From contig JAFIGS010000005.1 in NCBI GenBank assembly GCA_017849615.1, forward strand, positions 62,001 to 126,000: a DNA stretch of 64,000 nt, written 5' to 3'. Position 1 is the first letter of the stretch; each line of letters starts with the position of its first letter. A program made the position numbers and the translations under genes. Positions 8,824-19,338 of this stretch are shown here, piece by piece. The notes beneath the pieces were generated by a model, which saw only the letters and a program-made list of their open reading frames with translations, searched no databases and had not been told where the DNA came from. This DNA is from Pseudolabrys sp. GTDB taxonomy: Bacteria > Pseudomonadota > Alphaproteobacteria > Rhizobiales > Xanthobacteraceae.

Positions 8824-9668
8824 TGACGGTGCCGCAGGCAGAGGGATCGGCGCGCAAGCCCAGCAATCTGTTGCTCCGCGTCATCTCCGCCGCGGTCATG
8901 GCGCCGCTCGCCGTCGGCGCGGCCTATGTGGGGGGCTGGGTGTTCGCCGCCTTCTGGGTGCTCGCGGCGCTCGCGGTGCTCTGGGAATGGATCGGGCTCG
9001 TCGCGGGGCGCGATCACCGGCTGCTGCTGCTGTCCTGCGGCGGCGCCATCGTGCTCGCGGCGGTGCTGGCCTGGACCGACCATCCGGTGGCGGCGGTGCT
9101 CCTGATGGCGCTCGGCGCGCTGGCGGCGTCGATTTTCGTGCCGCGCGCGCAGCGTCCGTGGATTCCGGCCGGCATCGCTTACGCCGGCAGCATGATGCTG
9201 GCGCCGATCATCCTGCGCGGCGAGGACTTCCTCGGCTTCATCGCCATCGTCCTGCTGTTCGCGATCGTCTGGACCACCGACGTGCTTGCCTACTTCGTCG
9301 GCCGCGCCATCGGCGGACCCAAGCTGATGCCGTCGGTCAGCCCGAAGAAGACATGGTCGGGCGCCGTCGGCGGCACCTTGTGCGCGGTCGCCGCGGCATG
9401 GGTGGTTGCGACGTCGTTCGGCGGTTTCAACGTCATCGCGATTGCGGGGCTCGCGGTCGTGCTGTCGGTCGTATCGCAGGCCGGCGATCTCCTGGAGTCG
9501 CATATCAAGCGCCGCTTCAACGCCAAGGATGCCAGCCAGATCATCCCGGGTCATGGCGGCGTCATGGATCGCCTCGACGGTTTCTGGGCCGCCGTGATCG
9601 TCGCCGTTGCGATCGGCGTTCTGCGCGGCGGTTTGGACGAGCCGGCCCGCGGCCTGCTGGTCTGGTGA
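8823..9668 (+). CDS. cdsA: phosphatidate cytidylyltransferase
   Basis: A 281-residue multi-pass membrane enzyme that makes CDP-diacylglycerol, the precursor of all phospholipids. The C-terminal signature is intact: [20 protein letters not shown] then GVMDRLDG. About seven hydrophobic segments precede and surround it. The ATG at 8823 overlaps the uppS stop by one base; a GTG one codon earlier is possible. Co-translated with uppS and dxr. Confidence 0.94.
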   Translation: MTVPQAEGSARKPSNLLLRVISAAVMAPLAVGAAYVGGWVFAAFWVLAALAVLWEWIGLVAGRDHRLLLLSCGGAIVLAAVLAWTDHPVAAVLLMALGALAASIFVPRAQRPWIPAGIAYAGSMMLAPIILRGEDFLGFIAIVLLFAIVWTTDVLAYFVGRAIGGPKLMPSVSPKKTWSGAVGGTLCAVAAAWVVATSFGGFNVIAIAGLAVVLSVVSQAGDLLESHIKRRFNAKDASQIIPGHGGVMDRLDGFWAAVIVAVAIGVLRGGLDEPARGLLVW

Positions 9669-9672
9669 CGTC

Positions 9673-10908
9673 ATGAGCGTGGGCGGATTGGCTGCGACCC
9701 GGCTGCCGGCCCCGCACTCGCAGGGCAACGTGCGCAGCGTCAGCATTCTCGGGGCCACCGGTTCGATCGGCTCAAGCACGGTCGACCTCATCAAACGCTC
9801 GCCGGATCGCTTCCGCGTCGAAGCCGTCACCGCCAACAGCAATGCCGCGGCGCTGGCCAAGGTCGCGCGCGACGTCGGCGCCCGCGTTGCGGTGCTGGCG
9901 GACGAGGGCGGCTACGCCGCACTCAAAGCGGCGCTGGCCGGCACCGGCATCGAAACGGCGGCGGGCGAGGCGGGTCTGATCGAAGCCGCGCAGCGTCCGG
10001 CCGACTGGGTGATGGCGGCGATCGCCGGCGCCGTCGGCTTGAAGCCGACGCTTGCCGCCATCGAGCGCGGCGCCACCGTCGCGCTCGCCAACAAGGAATG
10101 CCTCGTCTGCGCCGGCGCGCTGTTCATGCGCCGCGCCAAGGCGTCCGGTGCGGCAGTGCTGCCGGTCGACAGCGAGCACAACGCGGTGTTCCAGGCGCTC
10201 GGCGCCGGCCGCCGCGAGGACGTCTCGCGCGTGATCCTGACTGCCTCGGGCGGCCCGTTCCGCACCTGGGCGCTGGACCAGATCAAGGCGGCCACGCCGG
10301 CGCAGGCGCTCAAGCATCCCAACTGGTCGATGGGGCCCAAGGTCACGATCGACTCCGCGACGCTGATGAACAAGGGCCTCGAGGTCATCGAAGCCCACCA
10401 CCTGTTCGGCCTCGCGCCGGACGAGATCGAGGTGCTCGTGCATCCGCAGTCGGTGGTGCACGGGCTGGTCGAGTTCCGCGACGGCTCGGTGGTGGCCCAG
10501 CTCGGGCCCGCCGACATGCGGGTGCCGATCGCCCATTGCCTCGCTTATCCGGAACGGCTCGACGGGCCGGTTCCCCGGCTGGATCTGGCGGCGTTGCGGG
10601 AACTGACCTTCGAGAACCCGGATCTCGCCCGCTTTCCGGCCCTCGCGCTGGCGCGGCAGGCCATGGTCGCGGGCGGGGCGGCGCCGACGGTCCTCAATGC
10701 CGCGGATGAAGTGGCGGTCGCGGAATTTGCCGCCGGCCGGCTCGGTTTCGCCGGTATCGCGGCGCTGGTCGAGGCCACCTTGGAGGCCGCCGGTAAACGG
10801 GGGCTGCTGGCCGACCCGCAATCTGTGGAAGCCGCGCTCGCCGTTGACCATACCGCCAGAGGACTGGCCCGCGAACTCTTGCTCAATAATGCCGTAAAGG
10901 CATTCTAG
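9673..10908 (+). CDS. dxr: 1-deoxy-D-xylulose 5-phosphate reductoisomerase
   Basis: A 411-residue enzyme of the MEP isoprenoid route (DXP to MEP, NADPH-dependent). [17 protein letters not shown] is the dinucleotide-binding motif; [12 protein letters not shown] and SASGGPFR-like [10 protein letters not shown] form the metal and substrate site; [20 protein letters not shown] is diagnostic. It feeds the same pathway as ispDF at 62.1 kb and supplies UppS. Start is the ATG at 9673, four bases after the cdsA stop. Confidence 0.97.
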   Translation: MSVGGLAATRLPAPHSQGNVRSVSILGATGSIGSSTVDLIKRSPDRFRVEAVTANSNAAALAKVARDVGARVAVLADEGGYAALKAALAGTGIETAAGEAGLIEAAQRPADWVMAAIAGAVGLKPTLAAIERGATVALANKECLVCAGALFMRRAKASGAAVLPVDSEHNAVFQALGAGRREDVSRVILTASGGPFRTWALDQIKAATPAQALKHPNWSMGPKVTIDSATLMNKGLEVIEAHHLFGLAPDEIEVLVHPQSVVHGLVEFRDGSVVAQLGPADMRVPIAHCLAYPERLDGPVPRLDLAALRELTFENPDLARFPALALARQAMVAGGAAPTVLNAADEVAVAEFAAGRLGFAGIAALVEATLEAAGKRGLLADPQSVEAALAVDHTARGLARELLLNNAVKAF

Positions 10909-10960
10909 TCACCTTTCGGTCATAGTGTGGCCCTGCGGTGGGCCCGGACGAGGATCTCAG

Positions 10961-12106
10961 ATGAGCGTTTTCGAGCAATTGGGCGCCTTCGGCGGCGGGG
11001 CGGCCGGTTACATCGTGCCTTTCCTGTTCGTTCTGACCATCGTCGTGTTCTTCCATGAGCTGGGCCACTTCCTGGTCGCCCGCTGGTGCGGCGTGAGGGT
11101 CACGGCCTTCTCCATCGGCTTCGGCCCCGAGATCGTCGGCTTCAACGACCGCCACGGCACCCGCTGGAAGCTCTCGGCCGTCCCGCTCGGCGGCTACGTC
11201 AAGTTCCTCGGCGACGACAATGCCGCCAGCGTTCCCGACCATGAGGGCGCCAAGTCGATGTCGGAGGAGGAGCGCAAGGTCTCCTTCATCCACAAGCCGG
11301 TGCGCTCGCGCGCCGCCGTCGTGGCGGCCGGTCCGATCGCCAATTTCATCCTGGCGATCCTTATTTTCGCCGGCGTCTTCATGGTCTCCGGCAAGCAGAC
11401 CACCAGCCCGCGCGTCGATACGATTCAGGAAAACAGCGCGGCGCAGGCCGCCGGCTTCAAGCCGGGCGACCTCGTCCTGTCGATCAACGGCAGCAGGATC
11501 GGCAGCTTCGCCGACATGCAGCGTATCGTCAGCATCAGCGCCGGCGAGAAGCTGGAGGTCGAGGTCGATCGGGGCGGCGAGAAGGTGGTTCTGACCGCCA
11601 CGCCGCAAATGCGCGAGGTGAAGGACAATTTCGGCAACGTCCACCGTCTCGGCGTGCTTGGCATCAGCCGGTCGATGTCGCCCGACGACGTGCGGACCGA
11701 GACCCTGGGCCCGGTCGCCGCCCTGTCGGCGGGCGCGCAGGAAACCTGGTTCGTGGTGGACCGGACCTTGTCCTATATCGGCGGGATCTTCGCCGGCCGG
11801 GAAAGCGCCGACCAGCTCGGCGGCCCGATCCGCATCGCCCAGGTCTCTGGGCAGGTGGCGACCGCCGGTTTCGTGGCGCTTCTGCACCTGACGGCCGTGC
11901 TCTCCGTGTCCATTGGCCTACTCAACCTGTTCCCGATCCCGCTTCTCGACGGTGGCCACCTTTTGTTCTACGCCGTGGAGGCCGTGCGCGGCCGTCCGCT
12001 GTCGGAACGGGCCCAGGAAATGGGGTTCAGAATCGGGCTGGCGATCGTCCTGATGTTGATGATTTTTGCAACCTTTAATGACATCCTCCACCTGACCACG
12101 TCATAA
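10961..12106 (+). CDS. rseP: RIP metalloprotease RseP (site-2 protease family)
   Basis: A 381-residue inner-membrane zinc protease. HELGH at residues 32-36 binds zinc, and the LDG motif (around Asp330 in NLFPIPLLDGGH) supplies the third ligand. A PDZ domain lies at about 125-200 (TSPRVDTIQENSAAQAAGFK). In other bacteria RseP cleaves anti-sigma factors and remnant signal peptides. The ATG at 10961 follows GACGAGGA. Located in the standard place between dxr and bamA. Confidence 0.96.
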   Translation: MSVFEQLGAFGGGAAGYIVPFLFVLTIVVFFHELGHFLVARWCGVRVTAFSIGFGPEIVGFNDRHGTRWKLSAVPLGGYVKFLGDDNAASVPDHEGAKSMSEEERKVSFIHKPVRSRAAVVAAGPIANFILAILIFAGVFMVSGKQTTSPRVDTIQENSAAQAAGFKPGDLVLSINGSRIGSFADMQRIVSISAGEKLEVEVDRGGEKVVLTATPQMREVKDNFGNVHRLGVLGISRSMSPDDVRTETLGPVAALSAGAQETWFVVDRTLSYIGGIFAGRESADQLGGPIRIAQVSGQVATAGFVALLHLTAVLSVSIGLLNLFPIPLLDGGHLLFYAVEAVRGRPLSERAQEMGFRIGLAIVLMLMIFATFNDILHLTTS

Positions 12107-12107
12107 T

Positions 12108-12125
12108 CGTTGCCCAGCGGCAACG
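12108..12125 (+). terminator. small hairpin after rseP
   Basis: CGTTGCC-CAGC-GGCAACG, a perfect 7-bp stem directly after the rseP stop; no T-run. Possible weak terminator or mRNA end. Confidence 0.35.
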
Positions 12126-12274
12126 TGATGAGGGGAAAGGGAAAGTCCGGCTGGCGGTTTCGTTTGCAGCGCGCCTAAAACGCTGTACAACGCTACCCGA
12201 CGACGGGCCAAAAGAGTCGGTCGGGGCCGGATGCGGTTTGGCCGCAGGGACTTAAGAATAAGGGCGCGTTGCGC

Positions 12275-14764
12275 ATGGGACTTAGTGTGCGGGTTGTTCG
12301 GGGACTGACCCTATCTCTGGTCTTCCTCGGTGGTATCCTTGTTGGTACCGCCGGTGTTGCCATTTCCACGTCGACGCCCGCCATGGCGCAGTCGGCGAAT
12401 TCGATCGTCGTGCAGGGCAACCGCCGCGTCGAAGCCGAAACCATCCGTTCCTATTTCCGCTCCTCGAGCGGCCGCCTGGGCGCCGCCGAGATCGACGAGG
12501 GCCTCAAGGCGCTTTACGCCACCGGCCTGTTCGAAGACGTGCGCACCAGCAATGCCGGCGGCCGTCTGGTCGTCACCGTGGTCGAGAACCCGGTGATCAA
12601 CCAGGTTGCTTTCGAAGGCAACAAGAAGGCCAAGGACGACCAGCTCAAGCTCGAACTGCAGTCGAAGGCGCGCGGCACCTTGTCGAAGCCGATGGTGCAG
12701 TCCGACGTGCAGCGCATCATCGAGATCTACCAGCGCAGCGGCCGCTTCGACGTCACCGTCGTGCCGAAGATCATCGAATTGCCGAACAATCGCGTGAACC
12801 TGGTCTTCGAGATCAAGGAAGGCGACAAGACCGGCATCAAGGACATCCGCTTCGTCGGCAACAACGCGTTCTCGCGTGGCCGCCTGAAGGACGTCATCAA
12901 GACCGCGGAAAGCAACTTCCTCAGCTTCCTGCAGACCACCGATATCTACGATCCGGATCGCGTCGAGGCCGACCGCGACCTGCTGCGCCGTTTCTACCTC
13001 AAGCACGGCTATGCCGACGTCCGCATCGTCTCCGCCATCGGCGAGTATGATCCCTCGAAGAAGGGCTTCATCGTCACCTTCACGATCGACGAGGGCCCGC
13101 AGTATCGCGTCGGCACCGTCGAGGTGATCTCGAACGTCCGTGCGATGGATACCGCCAACCTGCGCGGCCAGGTGAAACTGTCGCAGGGCAGCATCTACAA
13201 CGCCGATCTGGTCGAGAAGAGCGTCGAGGCCATGTCGATCGAGGCGGCCAAGCGCGGCTATGCCTTCGCCAACGTGCGGCCGCGCGGCGAGCGCAAGCCC
13301 GAGACGCGCACGATCAATATCGCCTTCGTCGTGGAAGAGGGCTCCCGCGCCTACATCGAGCGCATCAACATCCGCGGCAACATCCGCACCCGCGACTACG
13401 TGATCCGCCGCGAGTTCGATATCTCGGAAGGCGACGCCTATAACCGCGCGCTGATCGACCGCGCCGAGCGCCGCCTGAAGAATCTCAACTACTTCAAGAC
13501 GGTGAAGATCACCAACGAGCCGGGCTCGGCGCCGGACCGCGTCGTGGTCAACGTCAATCTCGAAGAAACCTCGACCGGCGAATTCTCGATCGCGGGCGGC
13601 TATTCGACCGCCGACGGCTTCATCGCCGAGGCCAGCGTCGCCGACCGCAACCTGATGGGCCGCGGCCAGTACGCCAAGGCCGCCGTGACCTACGGCCAGC
13701 GCACCCGCGGCATCGACCTGAACTTCGTCGAGCCGTACCTGCTCGGCTACCGCATGGCCGGCGGCATCGACCTGTTCGCGCGCAGGAACGATGCGTCGAA
13801 CTCGCAGTCCTATTCGGTCACGACCTACGGCACCAACCTGCGTCTGGGCTTCGCGCTGACCGAGGAACTGTCGTTCTCGCCGCGCTATTCGATCTACCGC
13901 CAGGAGATCAAGCTCCCGGACCAGTACAACAACTGTATTTCGCCGACCACGCCGCTCTTCACCCCCACGCCGGCCGGCTATACCCCCCACCAGCCCGGTG
14001 CAGTGAAGCCGCTCGACGAGTGTTACGCCGACGGCGAAGCCTCGGTCGCGGTTCGTCGCGAACTGGCGCGGGGCCCGGTCACCGTGTCGATGGTCGGTTA
14101 CACCACCGCCTACAACACGCTGGACAACAACAAGAACCCGACCAGCGGCCTCTACCTCGAGCTGAAGCAGGACTTCGCCGGCGTCGGCGGCGACGTGAAC
14201 TTCATCCGCACCACCGGTGAAGCGCGCACCTACTACGAAGTCGTGCCGGACGTGGTCGGCGTCCTCAAGCTGCAGGCCGGTAACATCGCCGGCTGGGGCA
14301 GCAAGGACCTGCGCATGCTGGACCACTTCCAGATGGGTCCGAACATCGTGCGCGGTTTCGCCACCAACGGCATCGGTCCGCGCGACCTGACGTCGGGCAC
14401 CAACAACGACTCGCTGGGCGGCACCAAGTTCTGGGGCACGAGCCTCGAGTTCCAGACGCCGCTGTACTTCCTGCCGAAGGAAATCGGCATCAAGGTCGCC
14501 GCCTTCGCCGACGCGGGTAACGTGTGGGGCTATGAAGGTCCGACAAATTGGAACGTGACCGGTGAAACCCTCGCGGTCGGTCTCGACAGCGCCAGCAACA
14601 TCCGCTCGTCGGTGGGTGTCGGCCTGATCTGGGATTCGCCGCTCGGGCCGCTGCGCTTCGACTTCGCCTATCCGCTCAAGAAATACTGCGCGCAAGCGAC
14701 CCTTGGCGGTCAGGTTTGCGACCGCGTGCAGATGTTCCGGTTCGGCGGCGGCACCAAGTTCTGA
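12275..14764 (+). CDS. bamA: outer membrane protein assembly factor BamA
   Basis: An 829-residue Omp85 protein that inserts beta-barrels into the outer membrane. A signal peptide covers residues 1-38 (hydrophobic stretch, then PAMA). POTRA repeats follow (first begins SIVVQGNRRVEAETIRSYF), and the C-terminal half is the barrel. The conserved IVRGF motif is in GPNIVRGFAT, and the protein ends in aromatic Phe. The ATG at 12275 is preferred over the TTG at 12269 because AAGGG lies about 11 bp upstream. Length is normal for the family. Confidence 0.97.
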   Translation: MGLSVRVVRGLTLSLVFLGGILVGTAGVAISTSTPAMAQSANSIVVQGNRRVEAETIRSYFRSSSGRLGAAEIDEGLKALYATGLFEDVRTSNAGGRLVVTVVENPVINQVAFEGNKKAKDDQLKLELQSKARGTLSKPMVQSDVQRIIEIYQRSGRFDVTVVPKIIELPNNRVNLVFEIKEGDKTGIKDIRFVGNNAFSRGRLKDVIKTAESNFLSFLQTTDIYDPDRVEADRDLLRRFYLKHGYADVRIVSAIGEYDPSKKGFIVTFTIDEGPQYRVGTVEVISNVRAMDTANLRGQVKLSQGSIYNADLVEKSVEAMSIEAAKRGYAFANVRPRGERKPETRTINIAFVVEEGSRAYIERINIRGNIRTRDYVIRREFDISEGDAYNRALIDRAERRLKNLNYFKTVKITNEPGSAPDRVVVNVNLEETSTGEFSIAGGYSTADGFIAEASVADRNLMGRGQYAKAAVTYGQRTRGIDLNFVEPYLLGYRMAGGIDLFARRNDASNSQSYSVTTYGTNLRLGFALTEELSFSPRYSIYRQEIKLPDQYNNCISPTTPLFTPTPAGYTPHQPGAVKPLDECYADGEASVAVRRELARGPVTVSMVGYTTAYNTLDNNKNPTSGLYLELKQDFAGVGGDVNFIRTTGEARTYYEVVPDVVGVLKLQAGNIAGWGSKDLRMLDHFQMGPNIVRGFATNGIGPRDLTSGTNNDSLGGTKFWGTSLEFQTPLYFLPKEIGIKVAAFADAGNVWGYEGPTNWNVTGETLAVGLDSASNIRSSVGVGLIWDSPLGPLRFDFAYPLKKYCAQATLGGQVCDRVQMFRFGGGTKF

Positions 14765-14775
14765 TCGCCATCCGT

Positions 14776-14800
14776 GTGACGCCGGCTCGTCCGGCGTCAC
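14776..14800 (+). terminator. hairpin after bamA
   Basis: GTGACGCCGG-CTCGT-CCGGCGTCAC, a perfect 10-bp stem 12 bp past the bamA stop, followed by GGCAGG rather than T-residues. Likely a partial terminator or attenuator ahead of lpxD. Confidence 0.5.
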
Positions 14801-14845
14801 GGCAGGCGGCGTGACGCCAAGTGCAGCAGGGTCGGCAAGATCAGG

Positions 14846-15898
14846 ATGAGCGAGCCGCTATTTCTCCGCGAGTCGGGCGGTCTGACGCTTGACGAGATCG
14901 TCAAGCTGACCGGCGCCACCCTGTCCGAGGGCGGTGATGGCTCGCGGCGCATCGTCAATGTGGCGCCGCTCGACCGGGCCTCGCCATACGACATCGCCTT
15001 TTTCGACAACAAGAGCTTCGCGAAGGACGCTGGAGCGACCCATGCCGCTCTGTGCCTGACCCGCGCCGATCTGGCGGCGATGCTGCCCGAGCGGACAACG
15101 GCGCTGATCGTGCGCGAACCCTTCAGGGCTTTCGTCCAGGTCTCGCGGGCGCTGTTTCCGGACTCGCTGCGGCCCGTGTCCATGGCGCAGCCCGGCGCGA
15201 CCGCCGGCGCTCACATCGACGAGACGGCGCGGCTGGAGAGCGGGGCGACCGCCGAGCCGGGCGCCGTCATCGGGGCCGGCGCGGAGATCGGCAGCGGCAC
15301 GGTGATCGGCGCGACGGCTGTCATTGGCCCCGGCGTCCGGATCGGCCGCGACTGCTCGATCGGCGCCGGCGCCATCGTCACCAACGCGCTGATCGGCGAC
15401 CGCGTCATCATCCATCCCGGCTGCAAGATCGGTCAGGATGGTTTCGGCTACATCATGGGCGGAACCGGTCACCTCAAGGTGCCGCAGATCGGCCGCGTCA
15501 TCATCCAGGACGACGTCGAGATCGGCGCCGGCACCACCGTCGATCGCGGCGCCATCCGCGATACCGTGATCGGCGAGGGCACCAAAATCGACAATCTGGT
15601 TCAGGTCGGCCACAATGTCTCGATCGGCCGGCATTGCGTTCTGGTCGCTTTTACGGGTATTTCGGGCAGCGTCACGCTGGAGGACTTCGTCGCGCTGGGC
15701 GCCCGGGCCGGCGTTGTTCCCAACGTGACGATTGGCGAGGGCACTCAAATTGCGGCGTCGTCGAATGTCGCCACCGACGTGCCGCCGGGTTCGCGATGGG
15801 GCGGGTCTCCGGCCAAGCCGATGAGACAATGGTTCCGGGAAATCAAAACGATCGAGCGGTTAGCGCGTCAGAAGGACAGCGCCGCCGCCGATGAGTGA
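14846..15898 (+). CDS. lpxD: UDP-3-O-(3-hydroxyacyl)glucosamine N-acyltransferase
   Basis: A 350-residue left-handed beta-helix acyltransferase, third step of lipid A synthesis. An N-terminal substrate-binding domain (about 1-105) precedes a long run of hexapeptide repeats. The catalytic His is H256 in [10 protein letters not shown]. Length is normal. It lies after bamA and overlaps fabZ by 8 bp, so lipid A genes are translationally linked. Confidence 0.97.
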   Translation: MSEPLFLRESGGLTLDEIVKLTGATLSEGGDGSRRIVNVAPLDRASPYDIAFFDNKSFAKDAGATHAALCLTRADLAAMLPERTTALIVREPFRAFVQVSRALFPDSLRPVSMAQPGATAGAHIDETARLESGATAEPGAVIGAGAEIGSGTVIGATAVIGPGVRIGRDCSIGAGAIVTNALIGDRVIIHPGCKIGQDGFGYIMGGTGHLKVPQIGRVIIQDDVEIGAGTTVDRGAIRDTVIGEGTKIDNLVQVGHNVSIGRHCVLVAFTGISGSVTLEDFVALGARAGVVPNVTIGEGTQIAASSNVATDVPPGSRWGGSPAKPMRQWFREIKTIERLARQKDSAAADE

Positions 15899-16367
15899 GA
15901 GTGTCGTTATGGATGAAATGGTCTCGACGCTGGAAGCGGCCGACATCGCCACGGTGATGCAGAGGTTGCCGCATCGCTATCCGTTCCTGCTGGTCGATCG
16001 GGTCATCGACATCCGCGGCGACGAGTACGGCTGCGGCATCAAGAACGTCACCATCAACGAGCCGCAGTTTCAGGGCCACTTTCCCGGCAACCCGATCTTT
16101 CCCGGCGTGCTGATGATCGAGGGCATGGCGCAGACCGCCGGCGTCCTGTGCATCGGCGCGACGACGTCGGAGCAGCCGAAGTCGGTGTTCTTCCTGACCA
16201 TCGACAACGCCAAATTCCGCAAGCCGGTGCGGCCGGGCGATCAGCTCGAATACCACATGACGCGCACGGCGCGGCGCAAGAACATGTGGTGGTATCGCGG
16301 CGTCGCCAAGGTTGCCGGCACCGTCGTTGCCGAAGCCGATCTCGGCGCCATGATTTCCGACCGCTGA
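15891..16367 (+). CDS. fabZ: 3-hydroxyacyl-[acyl-carrier-protein] dehydratase FabZ
   Basis: A 158-residue hot-dog fold dehydratase of fatty-acid elongation. The catalytic pair is His28 ([11 protein letters not shown]) and Glu77 ([10 protein letters not shown]). [10 protein letters not shown] is diagnostic. The ATG at 15891 overlaps the lpxD end; a second in-frame ATG at 15909 is also possible. Placement between lpxD and lpxA is standard and balances hydroxyacyl-ACP use between lipid A and phospholipid. Confidence 0.97.
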   Translation: MSESVVMDEMVSTLEAADIATVMQRLPHRYPFLLVDRVIDIRGDEYGCGIKNVTINEPQFQGHFPGNPIFPGVLMIEGMAQTAGVLCIGATTSEQPKSVFFLTIDNAKFRKPVRPGDQLEYHMTRTARRKNMWWYRGVAKVAGTVVAEADLGAMISDR

Positions 16368-16387
16368 GGGCGCTGAAAGGCCCGCGC

Positions 16388-17203
16388 ATGAGCGATCCCG
16401 TCATCGATCCGACCGCGCGCATCGCGCCCGGCGCGGTCATCGGCGCCGATGTTTCCATCGGCCCGTATTGCATCGTCGGCCCGCATGTGACGCTGGACTC
16501 CGGCGTGCGCCTCGTCTCGCACGTCAATGTCGCCGGCCATACCAGCATCGGCGCGGGCACGGTCGTTCATCCCTTCGCCTCGCTCGGCACGCCGCCGCAG
16601 TCGCTCGGCTACAAGGGCGAGCCGACGCGGCTCGAGATCGGCGCGGGTAACGACATCCGCGAGCACGTCACCATGAACCTCGGCACCGCGGCCGACCGCG
16701 GCGTCACGACGGTGGGCGACAACTGCTTCTTCATGGTCGGCAGCCACGTCGCGCATGACTGCGTCGTCGGCAACAAGGTCGTCTTCGCCAACAATGTACT
16801 GCTCGGCGGCCACTCGCAGATCGGCGACAATGTCGTGTTCGGCGGCGGCGTCGCGGTGCGCCAGTTCGTCCGCATCGGCGAGGGCGCCATGATCGTCGGG
16901 CTGTCCGGCGTGCGCGCCGACGTCATTCCGTTCGGCATGGCGCACGGCCCGCTCGCCGATCTCGTCGGCCTCAACGTCGTCGGCATGCGGCGGCGCGGAC
17001 TGAGCAAGAGCGACGTGCATCGCGTGCGCGCGGCCTATCAGGAGCTTTTCTTCGGCGAGGGCGAATTCAAGCCGCGCATCGACAAGGTCGCCGCCGACTA
17101 TGCCGATAATGCGCCCGTCGTGCGCATCATCGAGTTCATTCGCGCCGGCAAGCGGCCGCTGACCATGGCGGCCAGGCGCAACGAGGCGGAAGACCTGTCA
17201 TGA
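16388..17203 (+). CDS. lpxA: UDP-N-acetylglucosamine O-acyltransferase
   Basis: A 271-residue hexapeptide-repeat trimer that performs the first lipid A step. The catalytic His is H123 in VGSHVAHDCVVGN; NVLLGGHSQIG and VIPFGMAHG follow the family. Start is the ATG at 16388, since residues from there begin the beta-helix (VIDPTARIAPGAVIG). It overlaps lpxI by 4 bp (ATGA). Confidence 0.97.
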   Translation: MSDPVIDPTARIAPGAVIGADVSIGPYCIVGPHVTLDSGVRLVSHVNVAGHTSIGAGTVVHPFASLGTPPQSLGYKGEPTRLEIGAGNDIREHVTMNLGTAADRGVTTVGDNCFFMVGSHVAHDCVVGNKVVFANNVLLGGHSQIGDNVVFGGGVAVRQFVRIGEGAMIVGLSGVRADVIPFGMAHGPLADLVGLNVVGMRRRGLSKSDVHRVRAAYQELFFGEGEFKPRIDKVAADYADNAPVVRIIEFIRAGKRPLTMAARRNEAEDLS

Positions 17204-18069
17204 GCGCCGATGTGGCCGCGTCGTCGCAAGGACCGCTGGCCATGATCTGCGGCGGCGGCGCCCTGCCAATGGCCGTCGCGGATTACGTCGCGGCGCGCGG
17301 CCGCAAGGTGGTGCTGTTTCCGCTCAGCGGCGCGGCGGATGGTCTGCCGGTCGAGCGCTATCCTCATCACCGCATCAGGATCGGGCAGATCGGCAAGTTC
17401 ATGCGGCTGGCGCGCGCCGAGGGCGCCCGCGATGTCGTGTTCATCGGCTCGCTGGTGCGCCCGCGCATCCTGCATACGATCCCCGACTTCAAGGCCTGGA
17501 CCATGATGCCGCGCATCATCGCCGCATTCCGCGGCGGCGATGACCATCTGCTGACGGGAATGGCGCGCCTGCTGGAGGACGAGGGCTTCAACCTGCGCGG
17601 CGCCCATGAAGTGGCGCCGGAAATCCTGGCGCCGGCCGGCGTTCTCGGCGGCGTGCAGCCGAGCGAAGCCGACCGCGCCGATATCGAATTCGGTCTCGAC
17701 TATCTCGACGGGGCGAGCCCTTTCGACATCGGGCAGGCCGTCGTCGTCGCGAACCGTCACGTGCTCGCGGTCGAAGCCGTCGAGGGCACGGATCTGATGC
17801 TGGCGCGCGTTGGCGAACTGCGCGCGAACGGGCGCATCCGCGGCGCGAGCGGCCGCGGCGTCATGGTCAAGGCGCCCAAGCGCAACCAGGACCGCCGCTT
17901 CGATCTGCCCTCGATCGGCCCGCGCACCGTCGAGGGCATCGCGCGGGGCGGGCTTGCCGGCATAGCCGTAGTAGCCGAAGCGACCGTTATTGCCGAAGCA
18001 GAAGCGCTCATCGCCGCCGCCGACCGCGCCGGCATCTTCATCGTCAGCGTGCCGGAACGGCGGCCATGA
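17200..18069 (+). CDS. lpxI: UDP-2,3-diacylglucosamine pyrophosphatase LpxI
   Basis: A 289-residue protein of the LpxI (former DUF1009) family, which hydrolyses UDP-2,3-diacylglucosamine to lipid X. The N-terminal glycine-rich MICGGGALPMAVADY and the segment GQIGKFMRLARAEGARDVVF are characteristic. It replaces the metallo-phosphoesterase LpxH used by gammaproteobacteria. It is overlapped by lpxA and lpxB (4 bp at both ends), matching its pathway position. Confidence 0.93.
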   Translation: MSADVAASSQGPLAMICGGGALPMAVADYVAARGRKVVLFPLSGAADGLPVERYPHHRIRIGQIGKFMRLARAEGARDVVFIGSLVRPRILHTIPDFKAWTMMPRIIAAFRGGDDHLLTGMARLLEDEGFNLRGAHEVAPEILAPAGVLGGVQPSEADRADIEFGLDYLDGASPFDIGQAVVVANRHVLAVEAVEGTDLMLARVGELRANGRIRGASGRGVMVKAPKRNQDRRFDLPSIGPRTVEGIARGGLAGIAVVAEATVIAEAEALIAAADRAGIFIVSVPERRP

Positions 18070-19235
18070 GCGCCGCGGCGTCCGGTCACGGGCCGCACGT
18101 CTATCTCGTTGCGGGCGAAGAGTCCGGCGACAGGCTTGGCGCTGCGCTGATTCGCGCGCTGCGGCGCGAGCGACCCGACATTCGTTTCTCCGCCGTCGGC
18201 GGCACCCACATGGCCGAGGAGGGCGTGCCGAGCCTGTTTCCGCTCGGTGAACTGGCGATCATCGGTTTTGCCGCCATCGTCAAAAGCCTGCCGGCCATTC
18301 TGCGGCGCATCAACGAAGCGGCCGACGCCGTGGTGGCGGCGAAACCGGACCTGCTGGTCATCATCGACAGCCCGGAATTCACGCACCGCGTCGCCCGCAA
18401 GGTGCGGGCGCGGGCGCCGCAGATCCCGATCGTCGATTATGTCTGCCCGTCGGTCTGGGCGTGGCGATCCGGCCGCGCCAGGGCAATGCGGGCCTATGTC
18501 GATCGCGTGCTGGCGCTGCTGCCCTTTGAGCCTGAAGCCATGGACCGTCTCGGCGGCCCGCCGACGGTGTTCGTTGGCCATCCGCTGTCTGAACAGGTCC
18601 GCCAACTGCGTCCCGAAGGCGGTCCGGCGAGCCGGCTTGAAGGGTCACCCCTGGTGCTGGCGATGCCGGGCAGCCGCTCCGGAGAAGTCCGGCGCATGGC
18701 GGATGTCTTTGGCGTCGCCCTGGCCCAACTGGCGGCCAAGTGCGGCCCGTTCGAAGTAGTCGTGCCGACCGTGGAACGGCTCGAGGCGACCGTGCGCGAG
18801 GCCGTGGCGCGCTGGCCGGTCCCGGCACGGCTCGTGACCCGTCCCGACGAGAAATACGCCGCTTTCCGCCGCGCACGGGCGGCGCTGGCGAAATCGGGGA
18901 CGTCCACGCTCGAACTGGCCTTGGCCGGGGTGCCGATGGTGACGGGCTATAAGGTCGCCGGGCTGGAGGCCGTGGTGGCGCGGCTGCTGATCAAGGTACC
19001 CTCCGTGATACTGGCCAACCTGGTCCTCGGCCGGAATGTTGTGCCGGAGTTCCTCCAGGCGGACTGCACAGCCGAGAAGCTTTCGGCGGCTCTGGCGCCG
19101 CTCCTGTCCGATACGCCGCAGCGGCGGGCGCAGGTTGAGGCTTTCGGGCAGCTCGACGGGATTATGAAGATCGGGCGGGGCTCGCCGAGCGAGCGCGCGG
19201 CGGCTGTCGTTTTGGCCACAATCCCGGGAATTTAA
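18066..19235 (+). CDS. lpxB: lipid-A-disaccharide synthase
   Basis: A 389-residue GT19 glycosyltransferase that joins lipid X to UDP-diacylglucosamine. The signature VYLVAGEESGDRLGAAL opens the protein; DYVCPSVWAWRSGRA and KSGTSTLELALAGVPMV are the conserved core and nucleotide-sugar segments. Last gene of the overlapping lpxD-fabZ-lpxA-lpxI-lpxB run. Confidence 0.97.
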   Translation: MSAAASGHGPHVYLVAGEESGDRLGAALIRALRRERPDIRFSAVGGTHMAEEGVPSLFPLGELAIIGFAAIVKSLPAILRRINEAADAVVAAKPDLLVIIDSPEFTHRVARKVRARAPQIPIVDYVCPSVWAWRSGRARAMRAYVDRVLALLPFEPEAMDRLGGPPTVFVGHPLSEQVRQLRPEGGPASRLEGSPLVLAMPGSRSGEVRRMADVFGVALAQLAAKCGPFEVVVPTVERLEATVREAVARWPVPARLVTRPDEKYAAFRRARAALAKSGTSTLELALAGVPMVTGYKVAGLEAVVARLLIKVPSVILANLVLGRNVVPEFLQADCTAEKLSAALAPLLSDTPQRRAQVEAFGQLDGIMKIGRGSPSERAAAVVLATIPGI

Positions 19236-19338
19236 CCTTCGGCACTGCGAAAGGGTGGCGCGGGGTTCCTGGAAGGCTTATTTTGGCTGTCCGGGCTCGA
19301 TTTTGCGATTCCCGGGCCCCCGAGCGGAAAACATCCTC

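Noticed and set aside
12311..14800. 829-codon open frame antisense to bamA
   Set aside because: It mirrors bamA almost exactly, is rich in Arg/Ala/Asp as expected from a GC-rich shadow, and has no family resemblance; bamA is certain.
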